A stretch of DNA of 64,000 nt, taken from positions 62,001 to 126,000 of the forward strand of contig NZ_JAMZEA010000009.1 in NCBI RefSeq assembly GCF_024172125.1, read 5' to 3'. A program made the translations under genes and the position numbers. The notes beneath the pieces are model-generated. The model ran no database searches. It was not told the DNA's origin and worked only from the letters and a program-made list of their open reading frames with translations. The stretch is from Actinomadura rupiterrae (GTDB lineage Bacteria; Actinomycetota; Actinomycetes; Streptosporangiales; Streptosporangiaceae). This document shows positions 8,001 through 17,603 of this stretch, piece after piece (the stretch's first letter is position 1; each line of letters begins with the position of its first letter).

Positions 8001-8045
8001 ATTAAACTGAGGGGTCCTCCATTTAATCGGAGGGCCCCTCCGATT
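8001..8045. promoter_or_regulatory. Two abutting palindromic operators for the TetR regulator
   Basis: The site at 8025-8045 is a perfect palindrome with 10-bp arms (AATCGGAGGG / CCCTCCGATT) around one base. The site at 8001-8027 has 12-bp arms with 10 matches (ATTAAACTGAGG against ATTAAATGGAGG) around three bases. Both contain GAGG-N3-CCTC or a close form and overlap by 3 bp. They lie between divergent oxidoreductase and TetR genes, the usual place for a TetR operator. Confidence 0.7.
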
Positions 8046-8060
8046 AGCAAGGGGACCCGC

Positions 8061-8624
8061 ATGCCCGACCGGCCCATGCGCGCCGACGCGCGCCGGAACT
8101 ACGAGCGGCTGCTCGCCGCGGCCCGCGACGTGGTGGCCGAGCAGGGCACCGACGCCTCCCTGGAGGAGGTCGCGCGCCGGGCCGGCGTCGGCATCGGCAC
8201 GCTCTACCGGCACTTCCCCACCCGCGAGGCGCTGCTGGAGGCGCTGCTGCACGACCGCTTCGACGGGCTGCGCGCCCATGCCGAGGAGCTGCTCGGCGCC
8301 GGTGACCCGTTCGAGGCGCTGGCGGACTGGCTGCGCCGCCTGGGCGCGGGCGCGCTCACCTACCAGGGCCTCGCGCAGGCGATGATGTCCGCGATCCAGG
8401 ACGAGTCGTCCGACCTCTACGCCTCCTGCCATGGGATGCGCGCCGCGGGCGAGGCGCTGCTCGTGCGCGCGCAGAAGGCGGGCCAGGTGCGTCCGGAGGT
8501 GGAGCCACTGGACGCGCTGTACCTCGCGGCGATGATCGCCTCGGCCACCGAGCGGTCCCCCGCCGATCCAGAACTGCGCGATCGGCTGTTCACGTTCATG
8601 CTCGACGGCCTGCGGCCCCGATAG
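8061..8624 (+). CDS. TetR/AcrR-family transcriptional regulator
   Basis: 187 residues. The N-terminal DNA-binding domain is clear: RRNYERLLAAARDVVAEQG, then SLEEVARRAGVGIGTLYRHF, the TetR helix-turn-helix. The rest is an alpha-helical ligand domain of the kind seen in many actinobacterial TetR proteins that follow LLM oxidoreductases. AAGGGG precedes the ATG. The gene is divergent from the oxidoreductase gene and both face the paired palindromes, so it likely represses itself and its neighbour until a ligand binds. Confidence 0.88.
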   Translation: MPDRPMRADARRNYERLLAAARDVVAEQGTDASLEEVARRAGVGIGTLYRHFPTREALLEALLHDRFDGLRAHAEELLGAGDPFEALADWLRRLGAGALTYQGLAQAMMSAIQDESSDLYASCHGMRAAGEALLVRAQKAGQVRPEVEPLDALYLAAMIASATERSPADPELRDRLFTFMLDGLRPR

Positions 8625-8663
8625 CCGGTGGACGGTACGCAGCAATCTGGGCATTCTGTCCGG

Positions 8664-11366
8664 ATGAAGGGCAGGGTTTTCGTCGGCCGGACCACCGAGC
8701 TGGCCGCGCTCCGGGCCGCCTACGCGCGCGCGGAGGCGGGCGAGACGGCGGTCATCCTGCTCGCCGCCGAGGCGGGCGGCGGCAAGTCTCGCCTGGTCGA
8801 GGAGTTCGTCCAGGGGAAGCGCGCGTTGATCGGCGGCTGCCTGGACCTCGGCGCGGCGAGCCTGCCGTACGCGCCGTTCACCGCGATCCTGCGGCGGCTC
8901 GGCCCGGAGACCGTCGCGCGGCTGGCCTCCCCCGCCGCGCGCGGCGAGCTGGCCCGGCTGCTCCCCGCGCTCGGCGACGCCGCGCCCGACGCCGGCTCGG
9001 GCCAGGTGCGGCTGTTCGAGCACGTCCTCGGGCTGATCGAGCGGCTCGGCGCGGACGAACCGGTCGTGCTGGTCGTGGAGGACGCGCACTGGGCCGACCG
9101 CTCCACCCGCGACCTGCTGACCTTCCTCGTCCGCAACCCCGTCCCGGCCAAGGTGCTGCTCATCGCCACCTCGCGGGTGGACGACCCGGACGTCCGCGCG
9201 CTGTTCGGGGAGCTCGCCCGGCTCCCGCACGTGACCCGGCTGGACCTGCCGCCGCTGACCCGCACGCAGGTCGCCGCCCAGGTGCGCGGCCTGGTCGGCG
9301 GCCCCGCCCCGGCTCTGATCCGGGACGCGCACGCGCGCGGCGGCGGCAACCCGCTGTTCGTCGAGGCCCTGGTCGAGGACCCCGGCGAGGCGGTGCCCGG
9401 CTCGCTGCGCGACCTGCTCCTCGCCCGGTTCCGCACGCTGCCGGACACCACCCGCGCCGCCGTCCGCATCGCGAGCGCGGCGGGCGACCGGGTCGGGCAC
9501 GGCCTGCTCACCGCCGTCGCCGGGGACGCCGGGCTCGACGAGGCGCTGCGCCCGGCGGTCGAGCGCGGCCTGCTGGTCGTCGACGAGGACGGCTACGCTT
9601 TCCGGCACGCGCTCATCCGCGAGGCCGTCCACCTGGACCTGCTGCCCGGCGAGCGCATCCGCCTGCACCGCCGCTACGCCGAGGCGATCGAGGCCGATCC
9701 GGCGCTCGCCGAGGCCCCCACCAGCGCGCTCGCCCTGCACTGGAACGCCTGCGGCGACCACGCCCGCGCGCTGGAGGCCGCCTGGCACGCCGCGGACGAG
9801 AGCGGGCACGCCGCCGCCTACGCCGAATGCCTCGCCCTGCTGGAACGCGTCCTGGACCTGTGGGACCGCGTCCCGGGCCCCGAGCGGCTGGTCGGCGTGG
9901 ACCGCGACGAGGTCATGCTCCGGACGGCCCGGGTCGCGATCACCGTCGCCGACTTCGAGTACGGCATGCGGATCGTCCGGACGCTCCTGGAGAGCACCGA
10001 CGACCCCGACGAGACCGCCGAGCTGCTGTGCCTGCGCGGGACCTTCCGCGGCTTCGCCGGGCAGAGCGACGACCTGGACGACTACCGCGAGGCCGAACGC
10101 CTCGCCTCCCGTCCCAACGCGCAGCGGGTCTGGGTGCTGACCCACCTCAGCTCGCGGCTGTCGGTGCGCGGCGAGAAGGCCGCCTCCGAACGGCTGGGCC
10201 TGGAGGGCCTGAAGCTCGCCGCCGAGCTCGGCGGGCACCCCGCCGTGGACGGCCTGCGCGTCGTCGTGGCGTCCGCCGCCGCCCGCGACGGCCTCGGCGA
10301 CCTCGCGCCGCTGGAACGGCTGCGCACCGCCGACCTCCGCGACGACGCCCGCGTCCGCGCCTTCACCAACCTGTCCCACGCCTACGGCGGCGCGGGACGC
10401 GTCGCCGACTCGCTCGCGGTGGTCGATGAGGGGCTCGCGTTCGCCGAACGCACCGGCCTCACGCACAGCGTCGGCCTCGCCCTGGTCACCAACCGGATCG
10501 AGGCGCTGTTCCTGCTCGGCCGGTGGGAGGAGGCCGCGGGCCGGCTCCGGCAGGCCCTCGACCGGTACCACAACCCCGCGATGCGCATCCAGCTCGGCAT
10601 CTGGGCCGCCGAGCTGCGCGCCGCGACCGGCACCGGCCCCGCGCCCGAACCGATCGCGCTCGCCGAACCGGTCGACTCCGGATACCCGCAGACCGCGCTG
10701 CCGCTCGCGCAGGCACTCATCAACCTGCGGCTGTCGGAGGACGACCGTCCCGCCGCCCGCGCGACCGCCGAGGCCGCGCTGCGGCATCCCGAGCTGACCG
10801 TCCAGCCCATCTTCACCTGGCCGCTGCTCGAAGCCGCCGCGCGCGCCGGCGTCCTCGCCGCGCCCGAGACCATCGCGGCGGCGCCCGTCCAGGGCGCGAT
10901 CGCGACCGCGCACGCGGCGGCGGTCGCGGCCCGCACCGGCGACCCGTCCGGCTGGGACACCGCCCTGGAGACCTGGGAGCGCCTGGACCACCCCTACAAC
11001 CTGGCGCGCACGCTGTTCGAGGCGGCCTGCGCCGATCTCGCCGCCGGCGCGCGCAAGTCCGCCGCCAACCGGCTGCACCGGGCCGAGCAGATCGCCGAAC
11101 GCCTCGGCGCCGCCCCCCTGCGGCGGCAGATCGCCGAGCGCTCCCGCCGCGCGGGCCTGGCGGGCTCCACCGGCGGCCCGCTCACCCCGCGCGAGTCGGA
11201 GGTCCTGCGGCTGCTCGCCCGCGGCCGCTCCAACAAGGAGATCGCCGCCGAGCTGTTCATCTCCCCCAAGACGGCCAGCGTCCACGTCTCTAACCTGATG
11301 GCCAAGCTCGACGCGTCCTCCCGCACCCAGGCCGCCGCCATCGCCCACGACCGCGGCCTGCTCTAG
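8664..11366 (+). CDS. Large ATP-binding LuxR-family regulator (LAL type)
   Basis: About 900 residues. The N-terminal AAA/STAND-like ATPase has a P-loop AEAGGGKSR near residue 40 and Walker B VVLVVEDAHWAD. The long middle part is helical and repeat-like (TPR-like). The C-terminus is a LuxR/GerE helix-turn-helix: LTPRESEVLRLLARGRSNKE followed by ISPKTASVHVSNLMAKL. Such regulators often activate secondary metabolism or transport genes when a ligand and ATP bind. An ATG at 8664 (MKGRVFVGR) is chosen because family members start close to the P-loop; a GTG at 8628 is possible. It may govern the downstream exporter. Confidence 0.85.
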   Translation: MKGRVFVGRTTELAALRAAYARAEAGETAVILLAAEAGGGKSRLVEEFVQGKRALIGGCLDLGAASLPYAPFTAILRRLGPETVARLASPAARGELARLLPALGDAAPDAGSGQVRLFEHVLGLIERLGADEPVVLVVEDAHWADRSTRDLLTFLVRNPVPAKVLLIATSRVDDPDVRALFGELARLPHVTRLDLPPLTRTQVAAQVRGLVGGPAPALIRDAHARGGGNPLFVEALVEDPGEAVPGSLRDLLLARFRTLPDTTRAAVRIASAAGDRVGHGLLTAVAGDAGLDEALRPAVERGLLVVDEDGYAFRHALIREAVHLDLLPGERIRLHRRYAEAIEADPALAEAPTSALALHWNACGDHARALEAAWHAADESGHAAAYAECLALLERVLDLWDRVPGPERLVGVDRDEVMLRTARVAITVADFEYGMRIVRTLLESTDDPDETAELLCLRGTFRGFAGQSDDLDDYREAERLASRPNAQRVWVLTHLSSRLSVRGEKAASERLGLEGLKLAAELGGHPAVDGLRVVVASAAARDGLGDLAPLERLRTADLRDDARVRAFTNLSHAYGGAGRVADSLAVVDEGLAFAERTGLTHSVGLALVTNRIEALFLLGRWEEAAGRLRQALDRYHNPAMRIQLGIWAAELRAATGTGPAPEPIALAEPVDSGYPQTALPLAQALINLRLSEDDRPAARATAEAALRHPELTVQPIFTWPLLEAAARAGVLAAPETIAAAPVQGAIATAHAAAVAARTGDPSGWDTALETWERLDHPYNLARTLFEAACADLAAGARKSAANRLHRAEQIAERLGAAPLRRQIAERSRRAGLAGSTGGPLTPRESEVLRLLARGRSNKEIAAELFISPKTASVHVSNLMAKLDASSRTQAAAIAHDRGLL

Positions 11367-11391
11367 GACGTCCGGCCCCGCCGGGCCGGAT

Positions 11392-11408
11392 CTAAGGCGC
11401 GGTCTTAG
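11392..11408. promoter_or_regulatory. Small inverted repeat upstream of the ABC-2 operon
   Basis: CTAAG-N7-CTTAG lies 36 nt before the ATG of the ATPase gene at 11444, in the 77-bp gap after the LAL regulator. It may be an operator for that regulator or another factor. Five-base arms are short, so chance is possible. Confidence 0.3.
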
Positions 11409-11443
11409 GGCTCCGGGGGCCGCCTTACGGTCACCGTCGGGGC

Positions 11444-12388
11444 ATGGAAGCCGCAGTCTCCGCGTCCGCGCTGCGCCGCACCTACGAGCGCAAGCGCAAG
11501 GACGCCGTCGTCGCCCTGGACGACCTCACGCTCTCGATCGCCCGGAACGAGATCCACGGGCTGCTCGGGCCCAACGGAGCGGGGAAGACCACGCTCGTCA
11601 AGATCCTCTCGACCGTGCTGCTGCCGACCGCCGGGACCGCCCGGGTGCTCGGCCACGATGTCGTGGCCGAGACCAGGACCGTCCGGACGCTCGTCGGGCT
11701 GGTGCTCGGCGGGGACCGGGGCCTGTACGACCGGCTGAGCGCCCGCCGGAACCTGCTGTTCTGGGGAGCGCTCTACAAGCTGGACGCCCGGACCGTCCGC
11801 CGCCGCGCCGACGCCCTGCTGGAGCGGGTCGGCCTCGCCGAGCGGGCGGACGACCCGGTCGAGCGGTTCTCGCGAGGCATGCGCCAAAGGCTGCATCTCG
11901 CGCGCGGACTGCTGCACGAGCCGCAGGTCCTCTTCCTGGACGAACCCACGTCCGGGCTCGATCCGGTCGCGGCGGTCGCGTTCCGGCGGCTCGTGCTGGA
12001 GCTGCGCGACGAGGGCCGCACGTTCCTGCTCGCCACGCACGACATGGACGAGGCGACCGCGCTCTGCGACCGGGTCTCGCTCATCGATCGCGGACGGCTG
12101 CTGCTGACCGACGACACCGCGAGCATCGGGCGCATCCTCGGGGACCGCGAGTGCGTCGACTTCGTCCACGACGACGGCACGCACGCCGAGGCGCTGGCGC
12201 TGCTTCCGGAGGTCACCGACGTGGAGCGGCTCGACGACCGGTGGCGGGTGCACACCGCCGACCGCGACGGGTCCCGGCGCGTCCTCGCATGGCTCGTCGA
12301 ACGGGACGTGCTCACCGCGCGGCACGCCCAGCCGACCCTCGAAGAGGTCTACCTGCGGACCGTCGGCGACCGGGGGATGCGGGTATGA
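11444..12388 (+). CDS. ABC-2 type exporter ATPase
   Basis: 314 residues. Walker A LGPNGAGKTT is near residue 45, the signature is the variant FSRGMRQRLHLARGL, Walker B is VLFLDEPTSGLDP and the H-loop ATHDMDEAT. The family is the multidrug/lipooligosaccharide ABC-2 group. The stop overlaps the ATG of the first permease by 4 bp. With the two following permeases it forms a heterodimeric exporter. The ATG at 11444 has only a weak ribosome site (GGGG). The substrate is unknown. Confidence 0.88.
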   Translation: MEAAVSASALRRTYERKRKDAVVALDDLTLSIARNEIHGLLGPNGAGKTTLVKILSTVLLPTAGTARVLGHDVVAETRTVRTLVGLVLGGDRGLYDRLSARRNLLFWGALYKLDARTVRRRADALLERVGLAERADDPVERFSRGMRQRLHLARGLLHEPQVLFLDEPTSGLDPVAAVAFRRLVLELRDEGRTFLLATHDMDEATALCDRVSLIDRGRLLLTDDTASIGRILGDRECVDFVHDDGTHAEALALLPEVTDVERLDDRWRVHTADRDGSRRVLAWLVERDVLTARHAQPTLEEVYLRTVGDRGMRV

Positions 12389-13158
12389 CGTACCTCAGAG
12401 TCGTGTGGCAGGCGTTCCGGCTCCAGGCCGAACTCGCCCGGCGCGGGCCGCAGCACCTGCTGATGCTGCTGGTCACGCCCATGCAGACCGCGAGCCTCCT
12501 GGCGCTCACGCTGCACAGCCACCGGCCGGACGCCCTGGTCAACGCGGTGATCGCGCCCGGGATGATCGGGCTGTGGGTCGCGGCGCTGGACTACGCCGGG
12601 AGGGTCGTCCCCGAAGACCAGTGGGCCGGACGGTTCACGCCGATGGTCGCCGCTCCCGTCCCGCTCACCGTGGTCGTCGTCGGGCGGGTCGCCGCGGTCG
12701 TGCTGGTCGGCGCGGTCGCGTTCGCCGAGTCGTGGCTCACCGCGGCGGTCGGCTTCGGCCGGGTGCTGACCGTGGCCGAACCCGGGGTGTTCGCCGCGGC
12801 CGTGCTGGCGACCTGCCTGGCCGCGGTCGGGACGGCGATGCTGCTGTCCGGGGTGATCGCGCTGTCGCGGGCGCGGGACGTGCTGCAGAACTCGCTGAGC
12901 TACCCGTTCTACATCCTCGGCGGCGTCGTGTTCCCGATCACGGTCCTGCCCGCGTGGGTGCGGCCGTTCAGCCGGGTCGTGTTCCTGTCGTGGAGCGCGC
13001 AGCTGCTGAGGGACGCCGCGCACGGGACGGTCCGGCACTGGGCCGTCTCGCTCGCGGTGATCCTCGCGCTCGGCGCGGCGGCCCTCGCGGGCGGGATGTG
13101 GCTGACCCGCCGCGTCGTGGACGGCGCCCGGCGCAAGGGGACGGTGGGGTTCGCATGA
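12385..13158 (+). CDS. ABC-2 type permease, first subunit
   Basis: 257 residues with about six hydrophobic helices. It starts MTYLRVVWQAFRLQAE, and the same WQA pattern recurs in the next gene, so the two permeases are distant paralogues. Conserved features include LQNSLSYPFYILGGVVFPIT near the fifth helix, typical of ABC-2 permeases. It overlaps the ATPase gene upstream and the second permease downstream, each by 4 bp. It should pair with the second permease in the membrane. Confidence 0.83.
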   Translation: MTYLRVVWQAFRLQAELARRGPQHLLMLLVTPMQTASLLALTLHSHRPDALVNAVIAPGMIGLWVAALDYAGRVVPEDQWAGRFTPMVAAPVPLTVVVVGRVAAVVLVGAVAFAESWLTAAVGFGRVLTVAEPGVFAAAVLATCLAAVGTAMLLSGVIALSRARDVLQNSLSYPFYILGGVVFPITVLPAWVRPFSRVVFLSWSAQLLRDAAHGTVRHWAVSLAVILALGAAALAGGMWLTRRVVDGARRKGTVGFA

Positions 13159-13949
13159 GGGACGTGCTCCGGATCGTCTGGCAGGCGGTCATCCTCGGCT
13201 TCGCCGAGATGCGCCGCGTCTACACCTGGAAGACCTGGACGTTCGGCTGGCTCATGCGGCTGCTGTGCCAGGTCACCTTCTACGCCCTGCTCGGCTCCTA
13301 CCTCGGCGACCCGCACCTGATGCGGTACGTGCTGGTCGGCAACACCGTCGGGCTGGCCTGCCTGGAGTCCACGATCGTGGTGATCTCGCTGGCGGGCGAG
13401 CGCGCGATGGGGACGCTCCCGCTGCTCGCCATCGCGCCCGCCGGGCACCTGCCGGTCTACCTCGGGCGCGGCCTCCAGTGGACGACGACCGGGCTGATCA
13501 GCTCGATGGTCGGCTGGACCGTCCTGCCGCCGCTGCTCGGCGTCCCGCTCCCCTGGCCGCGCGCCGCCTACGCGATCCCGGTCATCGTGCTCGTGGTCAT
13601 CAGCAGCTACGGGTACGGATGCGCGCTCGCCGGCGTCGCCCTGCGGCTGCGCGGAGTCGAGTGGCTCGTCCTGAACGTCGCCTACGGGATCGTCCTGACC
13701 TTCGGCGGGACGAACGTGCCGCTGTCGTTCTGGCCCGCTCCCCTGCGCGCGGTGCTGGAGTTCCTGCCGCTCGTCCACGGGTTGCAAGCCGTCCGGGGAA
13801 TCCTGGACGGCGCGCCGGTCGGGCACGTCTTCGGCCTCATCGGGATCGAGGCGCTCGTCGGCGCGGGCTGGTACCTGGTCGCGTGGCTGTCCATGGACCG
13901 CCTCGTCAGCGTCGGGCGCCGCACCGGCACCCTCGACTACGCCGGCTGA
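13155..13949 (+). CDS. ABC-2 type permease, second subunit
   Basis: 264 residues with about six membrane segments, starting MRDVLRIVWQAVILG. GTNVPLSFWPAPLRAVLEF and LPLVHGLQAVRGIL match the conserved C-terminal region of ABC-2 subunits. The ATG overlaps the first permease stop (ATGA) and the operon ends here before a strong hairpin. The two unlike permeases with one ATPase suggest an exporter of the type often linked to antibiotics or surface glycolipids. Confidence 0.83.
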   Translation: MRDVLRIVWQAVILGFAEMRRVYTWKTWTFGWLMRLLCQVTFYALLGSYLGDPHLMRYVLVGNTVGLACLESTIVVISLAGERAMGTLPLLAIAPAGHLPVYLGRGLQWTTTGLISSMVGWTVLPPLLGVPLPWPRAAYAIPVIVLVVISSYGYGCALAGVALRLRGVEWLVLNVAYGIVLTFGGTNVPLSFWPAPLRAVLEFLPLVHGLQAVRGILDGAPVGHVFGLIGIEALVGAGWYLVAWLSMDRLVSVGRRTGTLDYAG

Positions 13950-13956
13950 CCAACGG

Positions 13957-13990
13957 GAAACGCCCCCGGCCGCAAGACCGGGGGCGTTTC
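13957..13990. terminator. Bidirectional terminator between the ABC operon and pheT
   Basis: A perfect 13-bp stem (GAAACGCCCCCGG with its complement) and an 8-nt loop lie between convergent genes, with T-rich sequence following on the plus strand. Confidence 0.9.
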
Positions 13991-14016
13991 TCGTTTGCGT
14001 TGACGCGGGTATGCGC

Positions 14017-16494
14017 TTACGCGCCGCGCAGGACCGCGCCGGTGCGCTCGGCGGCGACGGCGACGGCCGCATCGCGGGCCTCGCTCGCCTCCTCGGCGGT
14101 CAGCGTCCGGTCGGACGCGCGGAACCGCAGCGTGTAGGCGAGGGACTTGCGGCCCTCGCCGACCTGCTCGCCGGTGTAGACGTCGAACAGGCGCAGCGAC
14201 TCCAGCAGCTCGCCCGCGCCGTCCCGCAGGGCGGTGGCGACCTCGGCGGCGGGCACCGCGGCGTCCACCGTCAGCGCCACGTCCTGCGTCGCGACCGGGT
14301 AGCCGGACACGTGCGGCGCCCGGACGTCCCGCGGCTCGCCGAGCAGCCGGATCTCCAGCTCCATCGCGCAGCTGCGGGCGGGCAGCCCGAACGCCTTCAC
14401 CACGCGCGGGTGCAGCTCGCCCGCGTGGCCCACGAGCGTGTCGCCCGCGTACAGCGCGGCGCAGCGGCCCGGGTGCCACGGCGCGTGCCGGTCGGCCTTC
14501 ACGGTCAGCTCGACGCCCGCCTCGCGCGCGACCGTGCGGGCGGCCTCCACCGCGTCCGCCCAGTTCGCGGGCTCGCCCGCGCCCCACCAGCCGGACGGGG
14601 CGCGCTCGCCGGACAGCACGGCCGCGACGCGCAGCGGCTGGTCGGGCAGCGCCGCGTCGACCGAGGCGATCTCCTCGGCGGACGGGCCGCGGTCGACCGG
14701 CAGCCGCGGCGCGGACTTCGGCGCGCCCGGACGCGGCCGGAACACGCGGCCGACCTCGTACACGGCGGCGTCGCCGAAGCCGCGCCCGACGTTGCGGGCC
14801 AGCGCCTTCAGCAGGCCCGGCAGCAGCGTCGTGCGGAGCAGCGGCTCGTCCTCCGACAGCGGGTTGGCCAGGCGCAGCGCCACCCGGCGCGCGTCGTCCG
14901 CCGGGAGCTGCAGGTCGTCGGCGTCCTTCGCGGAGGTGAACGGGAAGGACAGCACCTCCACGTACCCGGACCCGGCGAGCGCGCGGCCGATCCGGCGGCG
15001 CAGCCGCTGGTCGGCGGTCAGCCCGCGGCCCGCGACCGGACGGGGGGCGTGCGACGGGATGTTGTCGTAGCCCTCCAGCCGGATGACCTCTTCGGCGAGG
15101 TCGTTCGGGTCGTTCAGGTCCGGACGCCACGACGGCGGCGTCACCGTCAGCGTGTCGTCGCCCTCGACGGTGCAGCCGACCTGCTCCAGGCGGCCGACGA
15201 CCGCCTGCCGGTCGTACACCACGCCCGCGACGCGCGACGGGTGCCCGAGCGCCATCGTGATCGTGCGCGGCGCGACCTCGGCCTCGGCGCTCGTCACGCC
15301 GGGGACGACCTCCGCGCCGCCCAGCTCGGCCAGCATCCGCGCCGCGCGCGCCGACGCGTACAGCGGCAGCTCGCGGTCGACGCCGCGCTCGAACCGGTAG
15401 GACGCCTCGCTGTGCAGCTTGTGCCGGCGCGCCATCCGGGCGATCGCGACCTCGTCGAAGTGCGCGGCCTCGATCACCATGTCGGTCGACTTCTCGTCGA
15501 TCTCGGTGTTCAGCCCGCCCATCGTGCCGGCCATCGAGATCGGCCCGGACGCGTCGGCGATCAGCAGGTCCTCGGCGTCCAGCTTCCGCTCGACGTGGTC
15601 GAGGGTCTCCAGCCGCTCCCCCGCCTCCGCACGGCGCACCACGATCGGGCCGGTCAGCTTGGCGCGGTCGAAGGTGTGCAGCGGCTGGCCGAGCTCCAGC
15701 ATCACGTAGTTGGCGACGTCCACTGCCAGCGACACCGGGCGGACGCCGGCGCGGAACAGCCGCACCTTCATCCGCAGCGGCGTCTCGGCGGACGGGTCGA
15801 ACCCGCGCACCTCCCGCAGGACGAACCGGTCGCAGCCGGACGCGTCGGCGATCGAGGCCGGGTAGATCTCGCCCGCGTCGTCCGGGAGCTCGACGTCGGC
15901 CGGGTCGTGGAACGGCACGCCGTAGGCCGTCGCGGCCTCCCGGGCGATGCCGCGGATCGACAGCGCGTAGCCGCGGTCCGGCGTGACGGCGATGTCGAGC
16001 ACGTCGTCGCGCAGGCCGAGCAGCTCCATCGCGTCCGCGCCGACCCCGGTCTCCGGCGGCAGCACCAGGATGCCGTCGTGGTCGTCGCCGATCGCCAGCT
16101 CGCGGACCGAGCAGATCATGCCCTCGGACATGTGCCCGTAGGTCTTCCGCGCACCGATCTTGAACCCGCCGGGCAGTTCGCCGCCGGGCAGGATGACCAC
16201 CACGTGGTCGCCGACCGCGAAGTTGGTCGCGCCGCAGATGATCTGCTGCGGCTCGCCCGTGCCGTTGGCGCCGCCGACGTCCACCGTGCAGAACCGGATC
16301 GGCTTCTTGAAGCCGGTCAGCTCCTCGATGGTCAGCACCTCGCCGACCACGAGCGGGCCGACGATGTCCGCGCCCGCCCGGTCGACGGTCTCGACCTCCA
16401 GGCCCGCGTCGATCAGCCTGGCGGCCAGCTCCCGGCCGGTGATCCCCTCGGGCAGCTCGACGTACTCGCGCAGCCAGGAAAGCGGGGCCCGCAT
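14017..16494 (-). CDS. pheT: Phenylalanine-tRNA ligase, beta subunit
   Basis: 825 residues, normal for PheT. It begins MRAPLSWLREYVELP, carries the EMAP/tRNA-binding domain (about residues 40-160), the B3/B4 editing domain that clears Tyr-tRNA(Phe), and a C-terminal anticodon-binding (FDX-ACB) domain that ends SLAYTLRFRASDRTLT followed by a short tail. It works as an alpha2-beta2 tetramer with PheS. Its ATG overlaps the pheS stop by one base (TGATG), so the two are translationally coupled. Confidence 0.96.
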   Translation of the reverse strand: MRAPLSWLREYVELPEGITGRELAARLIDAGLEVETVDRAGADIVGPLVVGEVLTIEELTGFKKPIRFCTVDVGGANGTGEPQQIICGATNFAVGDHVVVILPGGELPGGFKIGARKTYGHMSEGMICSVRELAIGDDHDGILVLPPETGVGADAMELLGLRDDVLDIAVTPDRGYALSIRGIAREAATAYGVPFHDPADVELPDDAGEIYPASIADASGCDRFVLREVRGFDPSAETPLRMKVRLFRAGVRPVSLAVDVANYVMLELGQPLHTFDRAKLTGPIVVRRAEAGERLETLDHVERKLDAEDLLIADASGPISMAGTMGGLNTEIDEKSTDMVIEAAHFDEVAIARMARRHKLHSEASYRFERGVDRELPLYASARAARMLAELGGAEVVPGVTSAEAEVAPRTITMALGHPSRVAGVVYDRQAVVGRLEQVGCTVEGDDTLTVTPPSWRPDLNDPNDLAEEVIRLEGYDNIPSHAPRPVAGRGLTADQRLRRRIGRALAGSGYVEVLSFPFTSAKDADDLQLPADDARRVALRLANPLSEDEPLLRTTLLPGLLKALARNVGRGFGDAAVYEVGRVFRPRPGAPKSAPRLPVDRGPSAEEIASVDAALPDQPLRVAAVLSGERAPSGWWGAGEPANWADAVEAARTVAREAGVELTVKADRHAPWHPGRCAALYAGDTLVGHAGELHPRVVKAFGLPARSCAMELEIRLLGEPRDVRAPHVSGYPVATQDVALTVDAAVPAAEVATALRDGAGELLESLRLFDVYTGEQVGEGRKSLAYTLRFRASDRTLTAEEASEARDAAVAVAAERTGAVLRGA

Positions 16495-17603
16495 CAGATC
16501 TCCATCCCGAACGGGAGGGTGAACCGGACGTCGCCCTCCACCATGTCGTGCATGTCCTCCACACCGTGCCGGAACATCAGCGTGCGCTCGACGCCCAGGC
16601 CGAACGCCCAGCCGCTGTACCGGCCCGTGTCGATGCCGCAGGCGGTCAGCACGCGCGGGTTGACCATGCCGCAGCCGCCCAGCTCGATCCAGCCCTCGGA
16701 CGAGCAGGTGCGGCACGGCTCGCCGCCCGGCTCGGCCGACGCCCCGTGGCACACGAAGCACTGCATGTCCACCTCGGCGGACGGCTCGGTGAACGGGAAG
16801 TACGACGGGCGGAACCGGGTCTTCAGGCCGCCGCCGAACATGCCCGTGACGAACGCGTCGATCGCGCCGCGCAGGTCGGCCATCGTCAGGCCCTCGTCAA
16901 CCGCGAGCCCTTCGAGCTGGTGGAAGACCGGAGCGTGCGTCGCGTCCAGCTCGTCGGTGCGGAAGGTGCGGCCCGGCGCGACCACGTAGACCGGCAGCTC
17001 GCGCGACAGCAGCGAGCGGATCTGCACCGGCGAGGTGTGCGTGCGCAGCACCAGGTCGGACTCCTCCGACTCCACGAAGAAGGTGTCCTGCATGGACCGC
17101 GCGGGGTGGTCGGGCTTGAAGTTCAGCGCGTCGAAGTTGAACCAGCCCGCCTCGACCTCGGGCCCCTCGGCCACCTCGAAGCCCATGGCGACGAAGACGT
17201 CGGCCATCCGCTCCTGAAGGGTGGTCAGCGGGTGCCGGGCGCCGCGCGGCGCGCGGTCCCAGGGAAGGGTGACGTCGACGGTCTCCTCGACCAGGACGCG
17301 CTGGTCGCGCTCCTCCTCCAGCTCGGCCTGGCGCTTCTTCAGCGCCTGCGCGACCGCGCCGCGGGCGGCGCCGACGCGCTTGCCCGCCTCGGCCTTGGCC
17401 TGCGGCGGCAGCGCGCCGATCTCCCGGTTGGCGAGGGCCAGCGGCGAGCGGTCGCCCGCGTGCGCCAGCCGGACGGCCTTCAGGCCGTCCAGGTCGGTGG
17501 CCTCGGCGATCGCGGCGAGCGCCGCGTCGCGGGCCCGGTCGAGCTCCGCGGGTTGCAACGCGGTCACCTCGACGGGGTCGTAGGACTTGTTGGGTGCAGA
17601 CAT
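16494..17603 (-). CDS. pheS: Phenylalanine-tRNA ligase, alpha subunit
   Basis: 369 residues. The catalytic subunit charges tRNA(Phe). An N-terminal coiled-coil tRNA-binding arm (about residues 1-100) precedes the class II core with motif 2 (FRTDELDATHAPVFHQLEGL) and motif 3 (GLGVERTLM). A Cys-rich loop (CFVC and CRTC, near residues 280-300) looks like a zinc site, as in many actinobacterial PheS proteins. The ATG at 17603 is used. No T-box-like structure is obvious upstream. Confidence 0.96.
   Translation of the reverse strand: MSAPNKSYDPVEVTALQPAELDRARDAALAAIAEATDLDGLKAVRLAHAGDRSPLALANREIGALPPQAKAEAGKRVGAARGAVAQALKKRQAELEEERDQRVLVEETVDVTLPWDRAPRGARHPLTTLQERMADVFVAMGFEVAEGPEVEAGWFNFDALNFKPDHPARSMQDTFFVESEESDLVLRTHTSPVQIRSLLSRELPVYVVAPGRTFRTDELDATHAPVFHQLEGLAVDEGLTMADLRGAIDAFVTGMFGGGLKTRFRPSYFPFTEPSAEVDMQCFVCHGASAEPGGEPCRTCSSEGWIELGGCGMVNPRVLTACGIDTGRYSGWAFGLGVERTLMFRHGVEDMHDMVEGDVRFTLPFGMEI

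Noticed and set aside
7986..11348. Very long open frame on the minus strand opposite the LuxR-type regulator
   Set aside because: Composition (Gly/Arg/Gln/Ala-rich, no recognisable motifs) is a shadow of high-GC codon bias in the real plus-strand gene.
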